From Pseudomonas sp. PSB18 (GTDB lineage: Bacteria; Pseudomonadota; Gammaproteobacteria; Pseudomonadales; Pseudomonadaceae), in NCBI RefSeq assembly GCF_014596565.1, contig NZ_NOIN01000001.1, positions 1-64,000 of the forward strand: a stretch of DNA of 64,000 bases. Direction: 5' to 3'. Numbering within the stretch: the stretch's first letter is position 1; each line of letters starts with the position of its first letter. Below, piece by piece: positions 11,401 through 19,467 of this stretch. Made by a program: the position numbers and the translations under genes. The notes beneath the pieces were generated by a model, which was not told where the DNA came from, did no database searches, and saw only the letters and a list, made by a program, of their open reading frames with translations.

Positions 11401-14400
11401 CTGACCTACGCCGAACTGGACCGCCGCGCCAACGCCATCGCCCACTCGCTGCAAGCGTCCGGCGCCGGTCCGGAAACCCTGGTGGCGCTGTTTGCCGAGC
11501 GTGGCCTGGCCTTGCTGACGATGATGATCGCCACGCTCAAGGTCGGCGCCGCGTTCCAGGCCCTGGACATCCAGCAACCGCCCACCCGCCTGGCGGAACT
11601 GCTGAACCTCGGCGAAGCCCCGCTGCTGCTGGTCTGCGAGAGCGCGACGGCGACGCTGGACAACGTCCTGCCGCAGCTGCGCCGGCAACCCACCTGCCTG
11701 ATCGCCCAAGCACTCTGGCAAGGCGGCGAACAAGCACCGGTTACGTATTCGCACAACCCTGACCAACTGGCCTACGTGATCTTCACTTCGGGCTCCACCG
11801 GCACACCGAAAGGGGTCATGGTCGAACAACGGGGGATGCTCAACAACATGTTCGGCAAGGTGCCGAGCCTGGGCCTGGGTGAACACGACCGGATTGCCCA
11901 GACGGCGTCCGCGGCGTTCGACATTAGCGTGTGGCAATTCCTCGCCGCGCCACTGTTCGGCGCCACCGTGCATATCCTGCCCGATGCTCAGGCCCACGAC
12001 CCGGTGGCCCTGCTCGATGCCGTCCAGGAACACGGGCTGACGCTGCTGGAAACCGTACCGGCGCTGATCCGGGGCATGCTCCAGGAGAGTCAGGCACATC
12101 ACAGCCTGGCGAGCCTGCGCTGGCTACTGCCCACCGGCGAGGCCCTGCCACCGGCCCTGGCCCGGGACTGGTTCGCACGCTTCCCGGCGATTCCGTTGAT
12201 GAACGCCTACGGCCCGGCGGAATGCTCGGACGACGTCGCCTTCCACCCGATCACCGAGGCCCCGACCGACGATTGCCTGCACATGCCCATCGGCAAGCCG
12301 ACCGCCAATAATCAGGTGTTCGTGTTGGATTCGGAGCTGCGCATGGTGCCCCTCGGCGTTCCCGGTGAGTTGTGCATCGGTGGCGTCGGCGTGGGTCGCG
12401 GTTACCTGCGTGACCCGCAGCGCACCCGAGAAGCCTTTGTCCCGCACCCGTTCCAGGCGGACGCACGCCTGTACCGCAGCGGCGACATCGGCCGGATGCG
12501 CGCCGATGGTGTGATCGAGTACCTCGGTCGTCGCGACCAGCAAGTGAAGATCCGTGGTCACCGTATCGAACTGGGCGAGATCGAAAACCGCCTGATGCAA
12601 CACCCGGCGGTGGATAGCGCCGCCGTCCTGGCGCTGCCCGACACCCGGGGCGCCTTGCAGTTGGTCGCCTGGTACGTGCTCGACAGCGCTGCCGACCTGG
12701 GCGGCGAATCCGCGCAACAGGTACTGAGCGCTTACCTGGGCTCGCAACTGGCGAATTACATGGTCCCGGCCCGCTGGCTGGCGCTGGAACAATTGCCGTT
12801 GAACGCCAACGGCAAGGTCGACCGCCGAGCCCTCGCCGCCAAAGGCGTGCCTCAGACCGAGACCACCGATGAGCGGTGCGTGGCACCGCGCACCGCCACC
12901 GAGCAGGTCCTGGCAGAACTCTGGCAGGAGATCCTCGGCCTGGACAGCGTCGGTGTACACGATGACTTCTTCGCCATCGGCGGCCACTCGCTGCTGGCTA
13001 CCCAAGTGCTGTCGCGGATCCGTCGGCGCCTGAACGTCAGCCTGCCCCTGCGCACACTGTTCGAACGCGGCACCCTGGAGCAACTGGCCGCAGCGGTGGA
13101 TCGGCAGCGCGACACCCAGGTCGCGGCCGAGGGCGACAATGAAATCGCCCTGGCGCCACGTCACCAGCCGCTGCCGTTGTCCTACGCCCAGCAGCGCTTG
13201 TGGTTCCTCGATCGCTTCGAAGGCCCGAGCGCCGCCTATAACATGAGTACGGTGGTGAGGTTGCGCGGGGCGCTGGACATCCAGGCGTTGCAAGCAGCGT
13301 TGCAGGCTGTGCTGGAGCGCCATGAGTCGTTGCGCACCGCCTTCCACCTCAACGGTGACCAGCCCTGCCAGGTGATCAGCCCGGCACCGCGGGTCGACCT
13401 GACGCCGACCGAGCTGGGTCAACTGGTCGGCGAAGCGCAGACAAGCACAATGCAACGCCTGATCGACGAGCAGGCCGGCACCCCGTTTGACTTGCAACAG
13501 GCGCCGATGCTGCGCGCCAACCTGCTGCGCCTGGGCACGGATGATCATGTGCTGCAATTGGTGCTGCATCACATCGCCACTGACGCCTGGTCCATGGGCA
13601 TCCTCGTCCAGGAACTGATCATCGGCTATCAGGCGTACGCCAGCGGTTCGACGCCGGCCCTGCCGGCGTTGCCGATCCAGTACGCCGACTATGCCCACTG
13701 GCAACGCAGCGAAGCACAGCAACAGCTGCTGGCACGGGCCATCGACTACTGGCGCCGGCAAATGGAAGGCGCACCGACGCTGATCCCGCTGCCGCTTGAT
13801 TGCCCACGCCCGGCGCTTCCCGATTACCAGGGCGCGGCCCTGGAGCAACGCTTCACACCGGCCCAGACCCGAGTGCTCAAGGCGTATGCGCAGGAGCAAC
13901 GGGCGACGCTGTTCATGGTCCTGCTCAACGCCTTCAACAGCCTGATGCAGCGCGCCACCGGGGCCAGCGATTTCATCGTCGGCACCGACCTGGCCAACCG
14001 CGAACACCCGGCCCTGGAACACCTGATCGGCTTCTTCGTCAACGTGCTGCCGATCCGCGCACGCCTGACCGAAGGCGACACCTTCGACGCTCGCCTGCAA
14101 CGCTTGCGTGAAGATTGCCTCTCGGCCTTCCAGCATCAGCAGGTGCCGTTCGACAAGCTGGTGGAGGAATTGCAACCGCCGCGCACACCGGGGGTGAACC
14201 CGTTGGTCCAGGTGCTGTTCGTCATGCAGAACACGCCGAGCGGCAACGCCAACCTGCCGGACCTTGCGGTGGAACACCTGGTATCGCGCCAGGAGAGCAG
14301 CAAGTTCGACCTCGCGGTGTTTGTCGAGGAAGACGAAGAGCAGGGCCTGAACGTGCGCTGGGTGTATCGCACCAGCGTGTTGCAGGAAGCGACCGTCCAG

Positions 14401-15639
14401 CGTTTCGAGCAAGGCTTCGCAAGCCTGGTCGAGCAGATCACCTCGGTCTCCGGACAGGCACTGGACCACTGGTCCTGGCGCCTCGAGGAAGGCCAAGGCA
14501 GCGCCGCACCCGCCCTGTCCGACTCGCCCGCCGACGACGCCACGGCCCGCAGCGCCCGCAAGCTTTCCAAGCTGAGCAAGCTCAAGCAGACCCGCGCCAC
14601 CGCCGTCAGCCAGTTGGCCCACGAACAGGTGCGCAGCCGCAGCCTGATCGCCGGGCAACCCCTGCCGTTGGTAATCGAGCCGTTGCTGGGCGACCTGGAT
14701 CCGGTGCACTGGGCGCTGCAAGCCCGGGAATGGATCAACGGGCAATTGCGCACCCACGGCGGCCTGTTGTTCCGTGGCTTCAACCTGCCGGACGCCGCCG
14801 CGTTCGAACAATTCGCCCAGGCCATCGAACCGGACCTCTACGGGACCTACGGCGACCTGCCGAAGAACACCTCCGGCAAGAACATCTACCATTCCACGCC
14901 GTACCCGGAACAACACATGATTCTCTTCCACAACGAGAGCTCGCACCTGCCGCAATGGCCGCGCAAGCAGTGGTTCTATTGCGAGACACCGTCGCCCGTG
15001 GGCGGCTGCACGCCCATCGTCGATTGCCGGCAGGTACTGGCGCGGTTGCCGAACGACATCGTCATCCGTCTGAAAACCCACGGCTTGCTCTACGTGCGCC
15101 ACTTCACCGACAAGCTGGACGTGCGCTGGCAGGACTTCTTCAAGACCGAACAGCGCGAGGAAGTCGAACGCCAATGCCGGGCATCGGGCATGCGCTGGGA
15201 ATGGCTGGGGGTCGATAACCTGCGTATCGCCCAGCACTGCCCGGCGATTGTCGAGCACCCAGAGACCGGCGAGCTGTCGTTCTTCAACCAGGTGCAACTG
15301 CACCACACCGCCTGCCTGGAGCCTGAAGTGCGCAGCAACCTGATCAATCTGTTCGGCCCGGAGCATCTGCCGCGCAACGTCTACTACGGCGATGGCAGCG
15401 TGATCGAAGATGCGGTGATGGAGGTGATCGGCGCGGCCTACGAAGACTGCGCCGTGCGGTTTACCTGGCAAAAGGGTGACATGGTGATGCTCGACAACAT
15501 GCTGGTGGCCCACGCCCGGGACCCTTTTGAAGGCGAGCGCAAGATCTGTGTTGCCATGGGCCAGATGATGCGCCGCGAAGAACTGAAGGAGCATTTGCCT
15601 GAAGCGCAGGCGCTGCCAATGGCGGAGGTGCAGGCATGA
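5416..15639 (+). CDS. NRPS with fused TauD-like hydroxylase: C-A(Asp)-T-(dead E-like)-C-A(basic)-T-C-TauD
   Basis: 3407 residues. C1 is about 6-440 (HHILMDGW 144-151). A1 is about 480-985, with code D-L-T-K-V-G-H-V-G-K, typical of Asp. T1 carries Ser near 1011. An E-like domain (about 1060-1490) has the catalytic HHxxxD changed to H1187-P-L-C-V-D1192. C2 has HHILTDAW (1648-1655). A2 is about 1975-2470 with code D-I-W-E-L-T-A-D-D-K, an acidic pocket that suits a diamino acid such as Dab. T2 has Ser near 2525. C3 has HHIATDAW (2718-2725). A C-terminal TauD/SyrP-like Fe(II)/2-oxoglutarate hydroxylase (about 3085-3395) has H3172, E3174, H3366 and R3375. The hydroxylase probably makes beta-hydroxy-Asp, an iron ligand. 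An alternative start at 5431 is possible. The stop overlaps the next start (ATGA). Domain calls are firm; substrates are inferred. Confidence 0.95.
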   Translation: MDQASMNNIEDIYSLSPTQHGLLFHSVFEPDSRVYYQQLSLEMNGPLQLNAFRGAWQALMQRHAVLRSAFLWEELDDAYQVVQQDVELPLTELDWQDRADPQAALEQLGLEQRAQPLELNESPLMRVCLVRLAPERWHLIWTFHHILMDGWSVGIAVQEWLALYYEQAHGRPAHLPPTRAYRDYIAWLAEQDMAATEGFWREQLQDLSEPTPLPNFAVREAAPAGAPFAERESLLDDSETEQLSQFARRHDLTINTLIQGAWALLLGQHAGRDDVVYGVTVAGRPENLAAVDSTVGLFINTLPLRVQWADSPALVDWLQQLQHANSDLRHHAYLPLGKLKSMTRIAAEQALFDSILVFENFPVTDALNQDTGGLSFSAPASEQRADGITLTQGRNHFPLSLIVMPDKQLHYLISYDRSRFSDAEVAVLSAQLRAILLAMTAQGQCRVNELEWLSPEERQQLLVQGLGAQLPVPQDCLHQRFEQQVVAYPEQLAVRDRQVALTYRELDRQANRLSQYLRAQGIGHDSVVALAMERSADFVVALLATLKAGAAYLPLDIKQPAGRLVDVLVDSRAALLIGASPSPLLKGLAEHTPALWLTEQAQAIATQPDTPPAVAHSPTDAAYVIYTSGSTGTPKGVVVEHRSIVDYLTAVQAVLNPPAAARYGLLSSIAADLGHTQLFGALCSGASLLLVDEDSGFNPLALAELFDQHPVDVLKITPSHLAGLLQALPDARLLPRALLVFGGDALSPALLEQVNRLAPGLKVFNHYGPSEATVGAIATELPAGLRSIALGRPLPNRQLQVVDGNGRLAAIGVSGELLISGALARGYLHRDDLTAERFHLDANEQRWYRSGDRVRWQVDGQIAFLGRVDSQVKIRGNRLELGEVEAQIKRLSPLIEQALVRVVELDGSPRLVAWLVASQSISPAKLRNDLSARVPDYMVPAHFITLDELPLTRNGKVDVQRLPTPQKPTDDSASHVAPRNEVEALLADIWQDVLKLERVGVHDNFFALGGDSIINLQIIARANQQGLKLTPRQLFENRTIADIARVLGADASQGVAENLTDGYELPLGAGQLARLQQGPLKATWRCVALSQAIDSNLLGQAISALQQHHQALRLALKALPEGQWQQRVLGSAKAPLIAHEKLAVCDPVHLQALAQAGVDALELDAGQTLHACLLDVDGKPSLLLAAHPLCVDEASWSLLLTDLNLALAQLMYHRPVRLSYAGGDFSQWTRHQQAHAQSDALDDAWEHWLQYASMDPLQLPESEQPASVVEHALPATTSSELKRVAEVLQLDWNSLLAAAVVEQCRELGGDGLVALSVQGTRPATERLPVDAPIAVADLEPARILGPLDLAVPYFLQTEGDSLLQRVQAVVAQMRAYPQHGVDYGALRYLSDNTYLQEPLRDLPAAAVAIRWLGNLDSHREEHGILTGVEAANPLAASDCPLTLDAWWQDDCLHLRNQGGLAATWAPRLMQRLVELAGLHSATDLRPASQAFPLCHTQAATLAAEPLDWSNIEDVYPLSSMQQGMLLHTLLQPHSGIYLMQQRYSWDGVLQRPAMEAAWQLFLQRHPMMRTAFWWQEDHEPLQCVYRHTHRAFDWQDLRHLDEEQQRLAMDQALEAQRLQGFDMACAPLTHLRVFQLDERRFAVVRSFHHILTDAWCFGLLMEDLLAIYQALVRQEPVARPRLRSFRGYMSWLERHDMAAAHAFWQAEMAGFSEPTPLHVDSPVARPEQAPEQVGDFDQTLSIAQTQRLQQLCQQYQLTPNTWIQGAWALLLSRYSGNRDVLFGVTVAGRPTDLAGVEEMVGLFINSLPLRVDVDPEAPVADWLQALLSHNAQLREHESASLVDIQRCSEVPRGQQLFDSLVVFENAPLDISSVQLDAFSIDIYEDRVHTNFPMTVVLYPGDRLGIRLSYDSQRFSTDTVQRMLGHLVQLLSSMLDQPQAPLGSLHMLPEAERQQLQIECNRSAVDFPLERGYAALFADQVQRRPHHIAAVSQGQSLTYAELDRRANAIAHSLQASGAGPETLVALFAERGLALLTMMIATLKVGAAFQALDIQQPPTRLAELLNLGEAPLLLVCESATATLDNVLPQLRRQPTCLIAQALWQGGEQAPVTYSHNPDQLAYVIFTSGSTGTPKGVMVEQRGMLNNMFGKVPSLGLGEHDRIAQTASAAFDISVWQFLAAPLFGATVHILPDAQAHDPVALLDAVQEHGLTLLETVPALIRGMLQESQAHHSLASLRWLLPTGEALPPALARDWFARFPAIPLMNAYGPAECSDDVAFHPITEAPTDDCLHMPIGKPTANNQVFVLDSELRMVPLGVPGELCIGGVGVGRGYLRDPQRTREAFVPHPFQADARLYRSGDIGRMRADGVIEYLGRRDQQVKIRGHRIELGEIENRLMQHPAVDSAAVLALPDTRGALQLVAWYVLDSAADLGGESAQQVLSAYLGSQLANYMVPARWLALEQLPLNANGKVDRRALAAKGVPQTETTDERCVAPRTATEQVLAELWQEILGLDSVGVHDDFFAIGGHSLLATQVLSRIRRRLNVSLPLRTLFERGTLEQLAAAVDRQRDTQVAAEGDNEIALAPRHQPLPLSYAQQRLWFLDRFEGPSAAYNMSTVVRLRGALDIQALQAALQAVLERHESLRTAFHLNGDQPCQVISPAPRVDLTPTELGQLVGEAQTSTMQRLIDEQAGTPFDLQQAPMLRANLLRLGTDDHVLQLVLHHIATDAWSMGILVQELIIGYQAYASGSTPALPALPIQYADYAHWQRSEAQQQLLARAIDYWRRQMEGAPTLIPLPLDCPRPALPDYQGAALEQRFTPAQTRVLKAYAQEQRATLFMVLLNAFNSLMQRATGASDFIVGTDLANREHPALEHLIGFFVNVLPIRARLTEGDTFDARLQRLREDCLSAFQHQQVPFDKLVEELQPPRTPGVNPLVQVLFVMQNTPSGNANLPDLAVEHLVSRQESSKFDLAVFVEEDEEQGLNVRWVYRTSVLQEATVQRFEQGFASLVEQITSVSGQALDHWSWRLEEGQGSAAPALSDSPADDATARSARKLSKLSKLKQTRATAVSQLAHEQVRSRSLIAGQPLPLVIEPLLGDLDPVHWALQAREWINGQLRTHGGLLFRGFNLPDAAAFEQFAQAIEPDLYGTYGDLPKNTSGKNIYHSTPYPEQHMILFHNESSHLPQWPRKQWFYCETPSPVGGCTPIVDCRQVLARLPNDIVIRLKTHGLLYVRHFTDKLDVRWQDFFKTEQREEVERQCRASGMRWEWLGVDNLRIAQHCPAIVEHPETGELSFFNQVQLHHTACLEPEVRSNLINLFGPEHLPRNVYYGDGSVIEDAVMEVIGAAYEDCAVRFTWQKGDMVMLDNMLVAHARDPFEGERKICVAMGQMMRREELKEHLPEAQALPMAEVQA

Positions 15640-18600
15640 CGGCTTACGAAAAGCGTGAAGAAGCCTTCGCCCTCTCGCCGCAGCAACGCAGCCAGTGGCT
15701 GGGTGGGTTGCCGCCGGTGCGGCTGGAACTGGAAATTCGCGGTGCATTGGTGCTGGAGCGCCTGCAACAACGGCTCGCCGCGTTGAGTGCTTGCCACGAA
15801 GCCCTGCGCTTGCGGGTGCGGCCGGAGCCGGGGTTGCTGACGCCGTTGCAGGTCATTGAATCCACCGTCACCGCAGCCGATGGGATCACCGTCGAGGTGC
15901 AATCGGTGGATGAAGACCGGCACCGGGTCGTGCTGCAACTGCCCGTGCTGAGCGCGGACCGCGGGACCTTGCTGCGCCTGGTACAGGCACTGGCGTCGGT
16001 GCAGGCTCCGGCGTTCGACGACGAAGCCATGACCTACACCCAATACAGTGCCTGGCTCTACGAATTGCAGGCCGACGACGATGCCGAGCAGGGCCGGCGC
16101 TTCTGGGCTACCCAGGCGCTGGACGACTCGACCACCGGCGAATTGCTCTACCGCCAGGTACGCAGCGATCACGCCGATGTGCCGGTGATCACTCGCCTGA
16201 CCGCCATGCCACAATTGCGCATGGCCCTGGACGGTTTTTGCCAGCGTCGCGGTGCATCCGCCGAACAAGTGCTGATGGCCGCCTGGGGCGTGCTGCTGCA
16301 GCGCTTGAGCAGCGGAGACAGCCCGGCGCTGACCCTGAACTGGGTCCACGATTGCCGCGACGATTACGAAGAACTTGCCGATTGCTGGGGCCAGTTCGCC
16401 AAGCCCCTGCCCCTGCGCTGGGAGCCGGCGCCCGAGCACTCTTTTGCCCAGGCGCTGGCGAACCTGCAGACACTCTGTGAACACGCCATCGAATGGCAGG
16501 AGTATTGCGGCGTCGGCGCTGCGCAGGCGATCGAGGCTTCCCATTACGGCTTCCAATGGGGTGCGCAGTTGCCTGGTCCGCTCGGCCTTCTGGGCAGCAG
16601 CGCATCGACGCTTACCGTGCTGGACGTCCAAGCCATCCCGTCGGGGATGGAGCTGCTGCTGGTGGCCGAAACCCTCGGCGGCGACTATCGCCTGAACCTG
16701 TCTCACCCGCCGAGCCGCTACAGCGAACAAGCCGCCACGACGCTGCTGGAACAATTGCAATCGTTGTTGCTCGATGCCCTCGCCAACCCGGACAAACCGC
16801 TGTCGCAACTGTCGTTGCAGGCGCCGGGCTTCGCGGCGACGCTGGCAGCCTTGCAACCCCCGCTCGACGCGCCGCCGACGTTTACCAGCGTGCCAGCGCG
16901 CTTCAGCCAATGTGCCGCGCAGTTCCCCGGACACCTGGCCCTGCGCGATCACAACGGGCACTTGAGCTACGCCGAGCTGGACGCACGCAGCAATCAACTG
17001 GCCCATTACCTGAGGGCCCAGGGTGTCGGCCGCGAGGACCGCGTGGCGTTGTACCTGGATCGTTCGGTGCAGATGGTGCTGGCGATGCTGGCCGTGCTCA
17101 AGAGCGGCGCGGCGTTCATCCCGTTGGATGCCCAGCAGCCCGCGCAACGCTCCCTGGCGATCCTGCAGCAGGCGCAACCGGCCTTCGTCCTCAGCGGCGC
17201 GGCCGGCAGCGCTCCCGTGCTGCCATCCGTCGACAGCCTCGACCTGCGCAATGAGGCCGCCTGGCAACAAGGGCCGACCAGCGCACCGGATGTCGACATC
17301 CAACCCGAGGACGCGGCCTACGTGCTGTTCACCTCGGGCAGCACCGGCACGCCCAAAGGCGTCATCGTCGAACACCGGCAGCTTGGCAGTTATGTCGCCA
17401 GCGTCTCCCGGCGCTTGAAACTCGCAGCCGGCGAGCGCAGCGCGGTGGTCACGTCGCTGGCGGCCGACCTCGGTTACACCCTGCTGTTCCCGGCGCTGCT
17501 CAGCGGCGGCGAATTGCACCTGCTGGACAAGGAAACCGCCATGGACGCCCAGGCCTGGGCAGCGTGGCAGGCGCAGTACCCGATCGATCACTTGAAGATC
17601 GTGCCGTCGCTGCTTGACGCCTGGTTGATCCACGCCCAAAGCGCTGCGGTGCTGCCGCGCAAACAATTGATCCTCGGTGGTGAAAGCTGCTCGCGGCGTC
17701 TGTTGCAGAGCATTCGCCAGCACGCACCTACGCTGATGATCTTCAACCATTACGGCCCTACCGAAACCACGGTCGGGGTGGTGATGCACGCTGTCGAACC
17801 GGCGGTGGATTATCGTCGTTTGCCTCTCAGCGACCGTCTCGACGGCATGCGCCTGTACTTGCTCGACGACCAGCAGGCCCTGGCCGCTCCTGGCCAAAGC
17901 GCCGAGCTGTACATCGGCGGCCCACAACTGGCACGGGGTTACCTGGACGCGCAACAAAGCGCCGATCGCTTTATCGAACTGGCCCAACTGCCTGGCGAGC
18001 GCCTGTATCGCACCGGCGACATGGCCCGTTATCTCCATGACGGCAGCCTGGAAATCACCGGGCGGGCGGATCGCCAGGTGAAGATCCGCGGCTTCCGCGT
18101 GGAACTCGACGAGATACAGGCGCAACTGACCGGACTGCCCGGCGTTGCCCAAGCCGCCGTGGAATGCATCCCTCGGGGCGAGCTCGGCCAGCAACTGTTC
18201 GCCTTCATGACCCTGGTACCCGGGCATTCGACCTCCGTCGCCCGGCTGCACGGCCAGGCCCAGGATTGCCTGCCGGACTACATGCTGCCGACCCTGCGGA
18301 TTGTCGAAGCACTGCCGCTGATGGGTAACGGCAAGCTCGACCGCAAGACCTTGCAGCAATGGGCGGACAAGGTGCTCGACACGGTTGGCAGCGCCTTGCC
18401 GCGCACACCGCTGGAAGCCCTGCTCGCCGACGTCTGGGCGCAAGTGCTGGGCCTGGAGCGGGTGGGCATCGACGATGACTTCTTCGAACTGGGCGGCCAC
18501 TCCCTGGCAGCGGTGACGCTTGCCAGTCGCCTGCAGACCGCGTTGTCGGCACCGGTGACGGTCAATGCGGTGTTCAACGCCCCCAGCGTCTCGGCCTTTG

Positions 18601-19466
18601 CGGCGCTGGTGCAGGCCGAGCTCAAGCTCTCGCCGCTGGTCCGACTGTCGGCGCCCAACGCCGAGGCGGCCAATCTGTTCTGCTTCCATCCGTCCACCGG
18701 CCATGTGCAGGACTACCGCACGCTGCTGGCCCCTCTGCAGTCCTGGAACCTCTGGGGTTTGCAGGCGGCCTATCTGGCCGAGGACAGCACCACGCTGGAC
18801 GGTGATATCGAGGGCCTCGCCGCGCTCTATGTCGAGCATTTGCGCCAACAGCAACCCCACGGGCCCTATCACCTGCTGGGCTTCTCCCTCGGTGGACTGC
18901 TGGCGATTGCCGCGGCCGCACGCCTGGAAAGCCAGGGTGAGCAAGTGGCCTTCCTCGGCATCCTCGACTCGCAGTACCAGCATCAGGCGCCGGAAGACAG
19001 TGTCGAGGCGCTGCTGGAGTCGGCTGCGCAGGCGCTGACCCTGGACAGCCAGGCGCTGATGCGTCAGTTGCCGCCAGCCGTCATCGCCGCGTTGACCGCG
19101 CAGCTGGGCGCCCTGCCCCCAGCAGCACGCCTGCCGGAACTGGTGCAGTGGGCCCGGCAGCAAGGCCTGCAACTCGATGGCGACAGTTGGGACCACCTGC
19201 AAACACGACTACGCTATCAGCAGCACACACAGCACCTGCTAGCCAGCTTCAAGCCAGCGCAGCTAAGCTGCCCGGTTCATGTCTGGTGGGCCAGCGACAC
19301 CCTGGCCCAGGCCGAGTTCGTCGACCCGCACTGGGAACGCCTGAGCAGCGGGCCGCTGACCCGCGAAGTCATCCAGGCGCAGCACCTCACCATTCTCGAG
19401 CAAGGCGCCCTGCATCAACAATTGGCGGCGCATCTCGAGACTTTTGCAACACACGGAGCGGTTTGA
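15636..19466 (+). CDS. Terminal NRPS: dead C-like/interface domain-A(Asp)-T-thioesterase
   Basis: 1276 residues, translationally coupled to the preceding NRPS (4-nt ATGA overlap). Residues 1 to about 410 are condensation-family in layout but lack both catalytic histidines: the HHxxxD position reads P103-V-L-S-A-D108. This fits the non-catalytic 'interface' domains described next to siderophore Asp/His beta-hydroxylases. The A domain (about 415-905, SGSTGTPKG near 567) has code D-L-T-K-I-G-H-V-G-K, Asp. The T domain has GGHS with Ser956. The thioesterase (about 1010-1270) has GFSLGG with Ser1084 and a late His near 1249. The functional C domain for this module sits at the end of the preceding protein, so the module is split between two polypeptides. 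The TE releases the finished peptide as an acid or a ring; which one cannot be told from sequence. Confidence 0.95.
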   Translation: MTAYEKREEAFALSPQQRSQWLGGLPPVRLELEIRGALVLERLQQRLAALSACHEALRLRVRPEPGLLTPLQVIESTVTAADGITVEVQSVDEDRHRVVLQLPVLSADRGTLLRLVQALASVQAPAFDDEAMTYTQYSAWLYELQADDDAEQGRRFWATQALDDSTTGELLYRQVRSDHADVPVITRLTAMPQLRMALDGFCQRRGASAEQVLMAAWGVLLQRLSSGDSPALTLNWVHDCRDDYEELADCWGQFAKPLPLRWEPAPEHSFAQALANLQTLCEHAIEWQEYCGVGAAQAIEASHYGFQWGAQLPGPLGLLGSSASTLTVLDVQAIPSGMELLLVAETLGGDYRLNLSHPPSRYSEQAATTLLEQLQSLLLDALANPDKPLSQLSLQAPGFAATLAALQPPLDAPPTFTSVPARFSQCAAQFPGHLALRDHNGHLSYAELDARSNQLAHYLRAQGVGREDRVALYLDRSVQMVLAMLAVLKSGAAFIPLDAQQPAQRSLAILQQAQPAFVLSGAAGSAPVLPSVDSLDLRNEAAWQQGPTSAPDVDIQPEDAAYVLFTSGSTGTPKGVIVEHRQLGSYVASVSRRLKLAAGERSAVVTSLAADLGYTLLFPALLSGGELHLLDKETAMDAQAWAAWQAQYPIDHLKIVPSLLDAWLIHAQSAAVLPRKQLILGGESCSRRLLQSIRQHAPTLMIFNHYGPTETTVGVVMHAVEPAVDYRRLPLSDRLDGMRLYLLDDQQALAAPGQSAELYIGGPQLARGYLDAQQSADRFIELAQLPGERLYRTGDMARYLHDGSLEITGRADRQVKIRGFRVELDEIQAQLTGLPGVAQAAVECIPRGELGQQLFAFMTLVPGHSTSVARLHGQAQDCLPDYMLPTLRIVEALPLMGNGKLDRKTLQQWADKVLDTVGSALPRTPLEALLADVWAQVLGLERVGIDDDFFELGGHSLAAVTLASRLQTALSAPVTVNAVFNAPSVSAFAALVQAELKLSPLVRLSAPNAEAANLFCFHPSTGHVQDYRTLLAPLQSWNLWGLQAAYLAEDSTTLDGDIEGLAALYVEHLRQQQPHGPYHLLGFSLGGLLAIAAAARLESQGEQVAFLGILDSQYQHQAPEDSVEALLESAAQALTLDSQALMRQLPPAVIAALTAQLGALPPAARLPELVQWARQQGLQLDGDSWDHLQTRLRYQQHTQHLLASFKPAQLSCPVHVWWASDTLAQAEFVDPHWERLSSGPLTREVIQAQHLTILEQGALHQQLAAHLETFATHGAV

Positions 19467-19467
19467 A

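Noticed and set aside
12124..19202. Two minus-strand open frames of about 1200 codons antisense to the NRPS genes
   Set aside because: Same composition-driven shadowing; no recognisable motifs, and the plus strand is fully explained by A, T, C, hydroxylase and TE domains.
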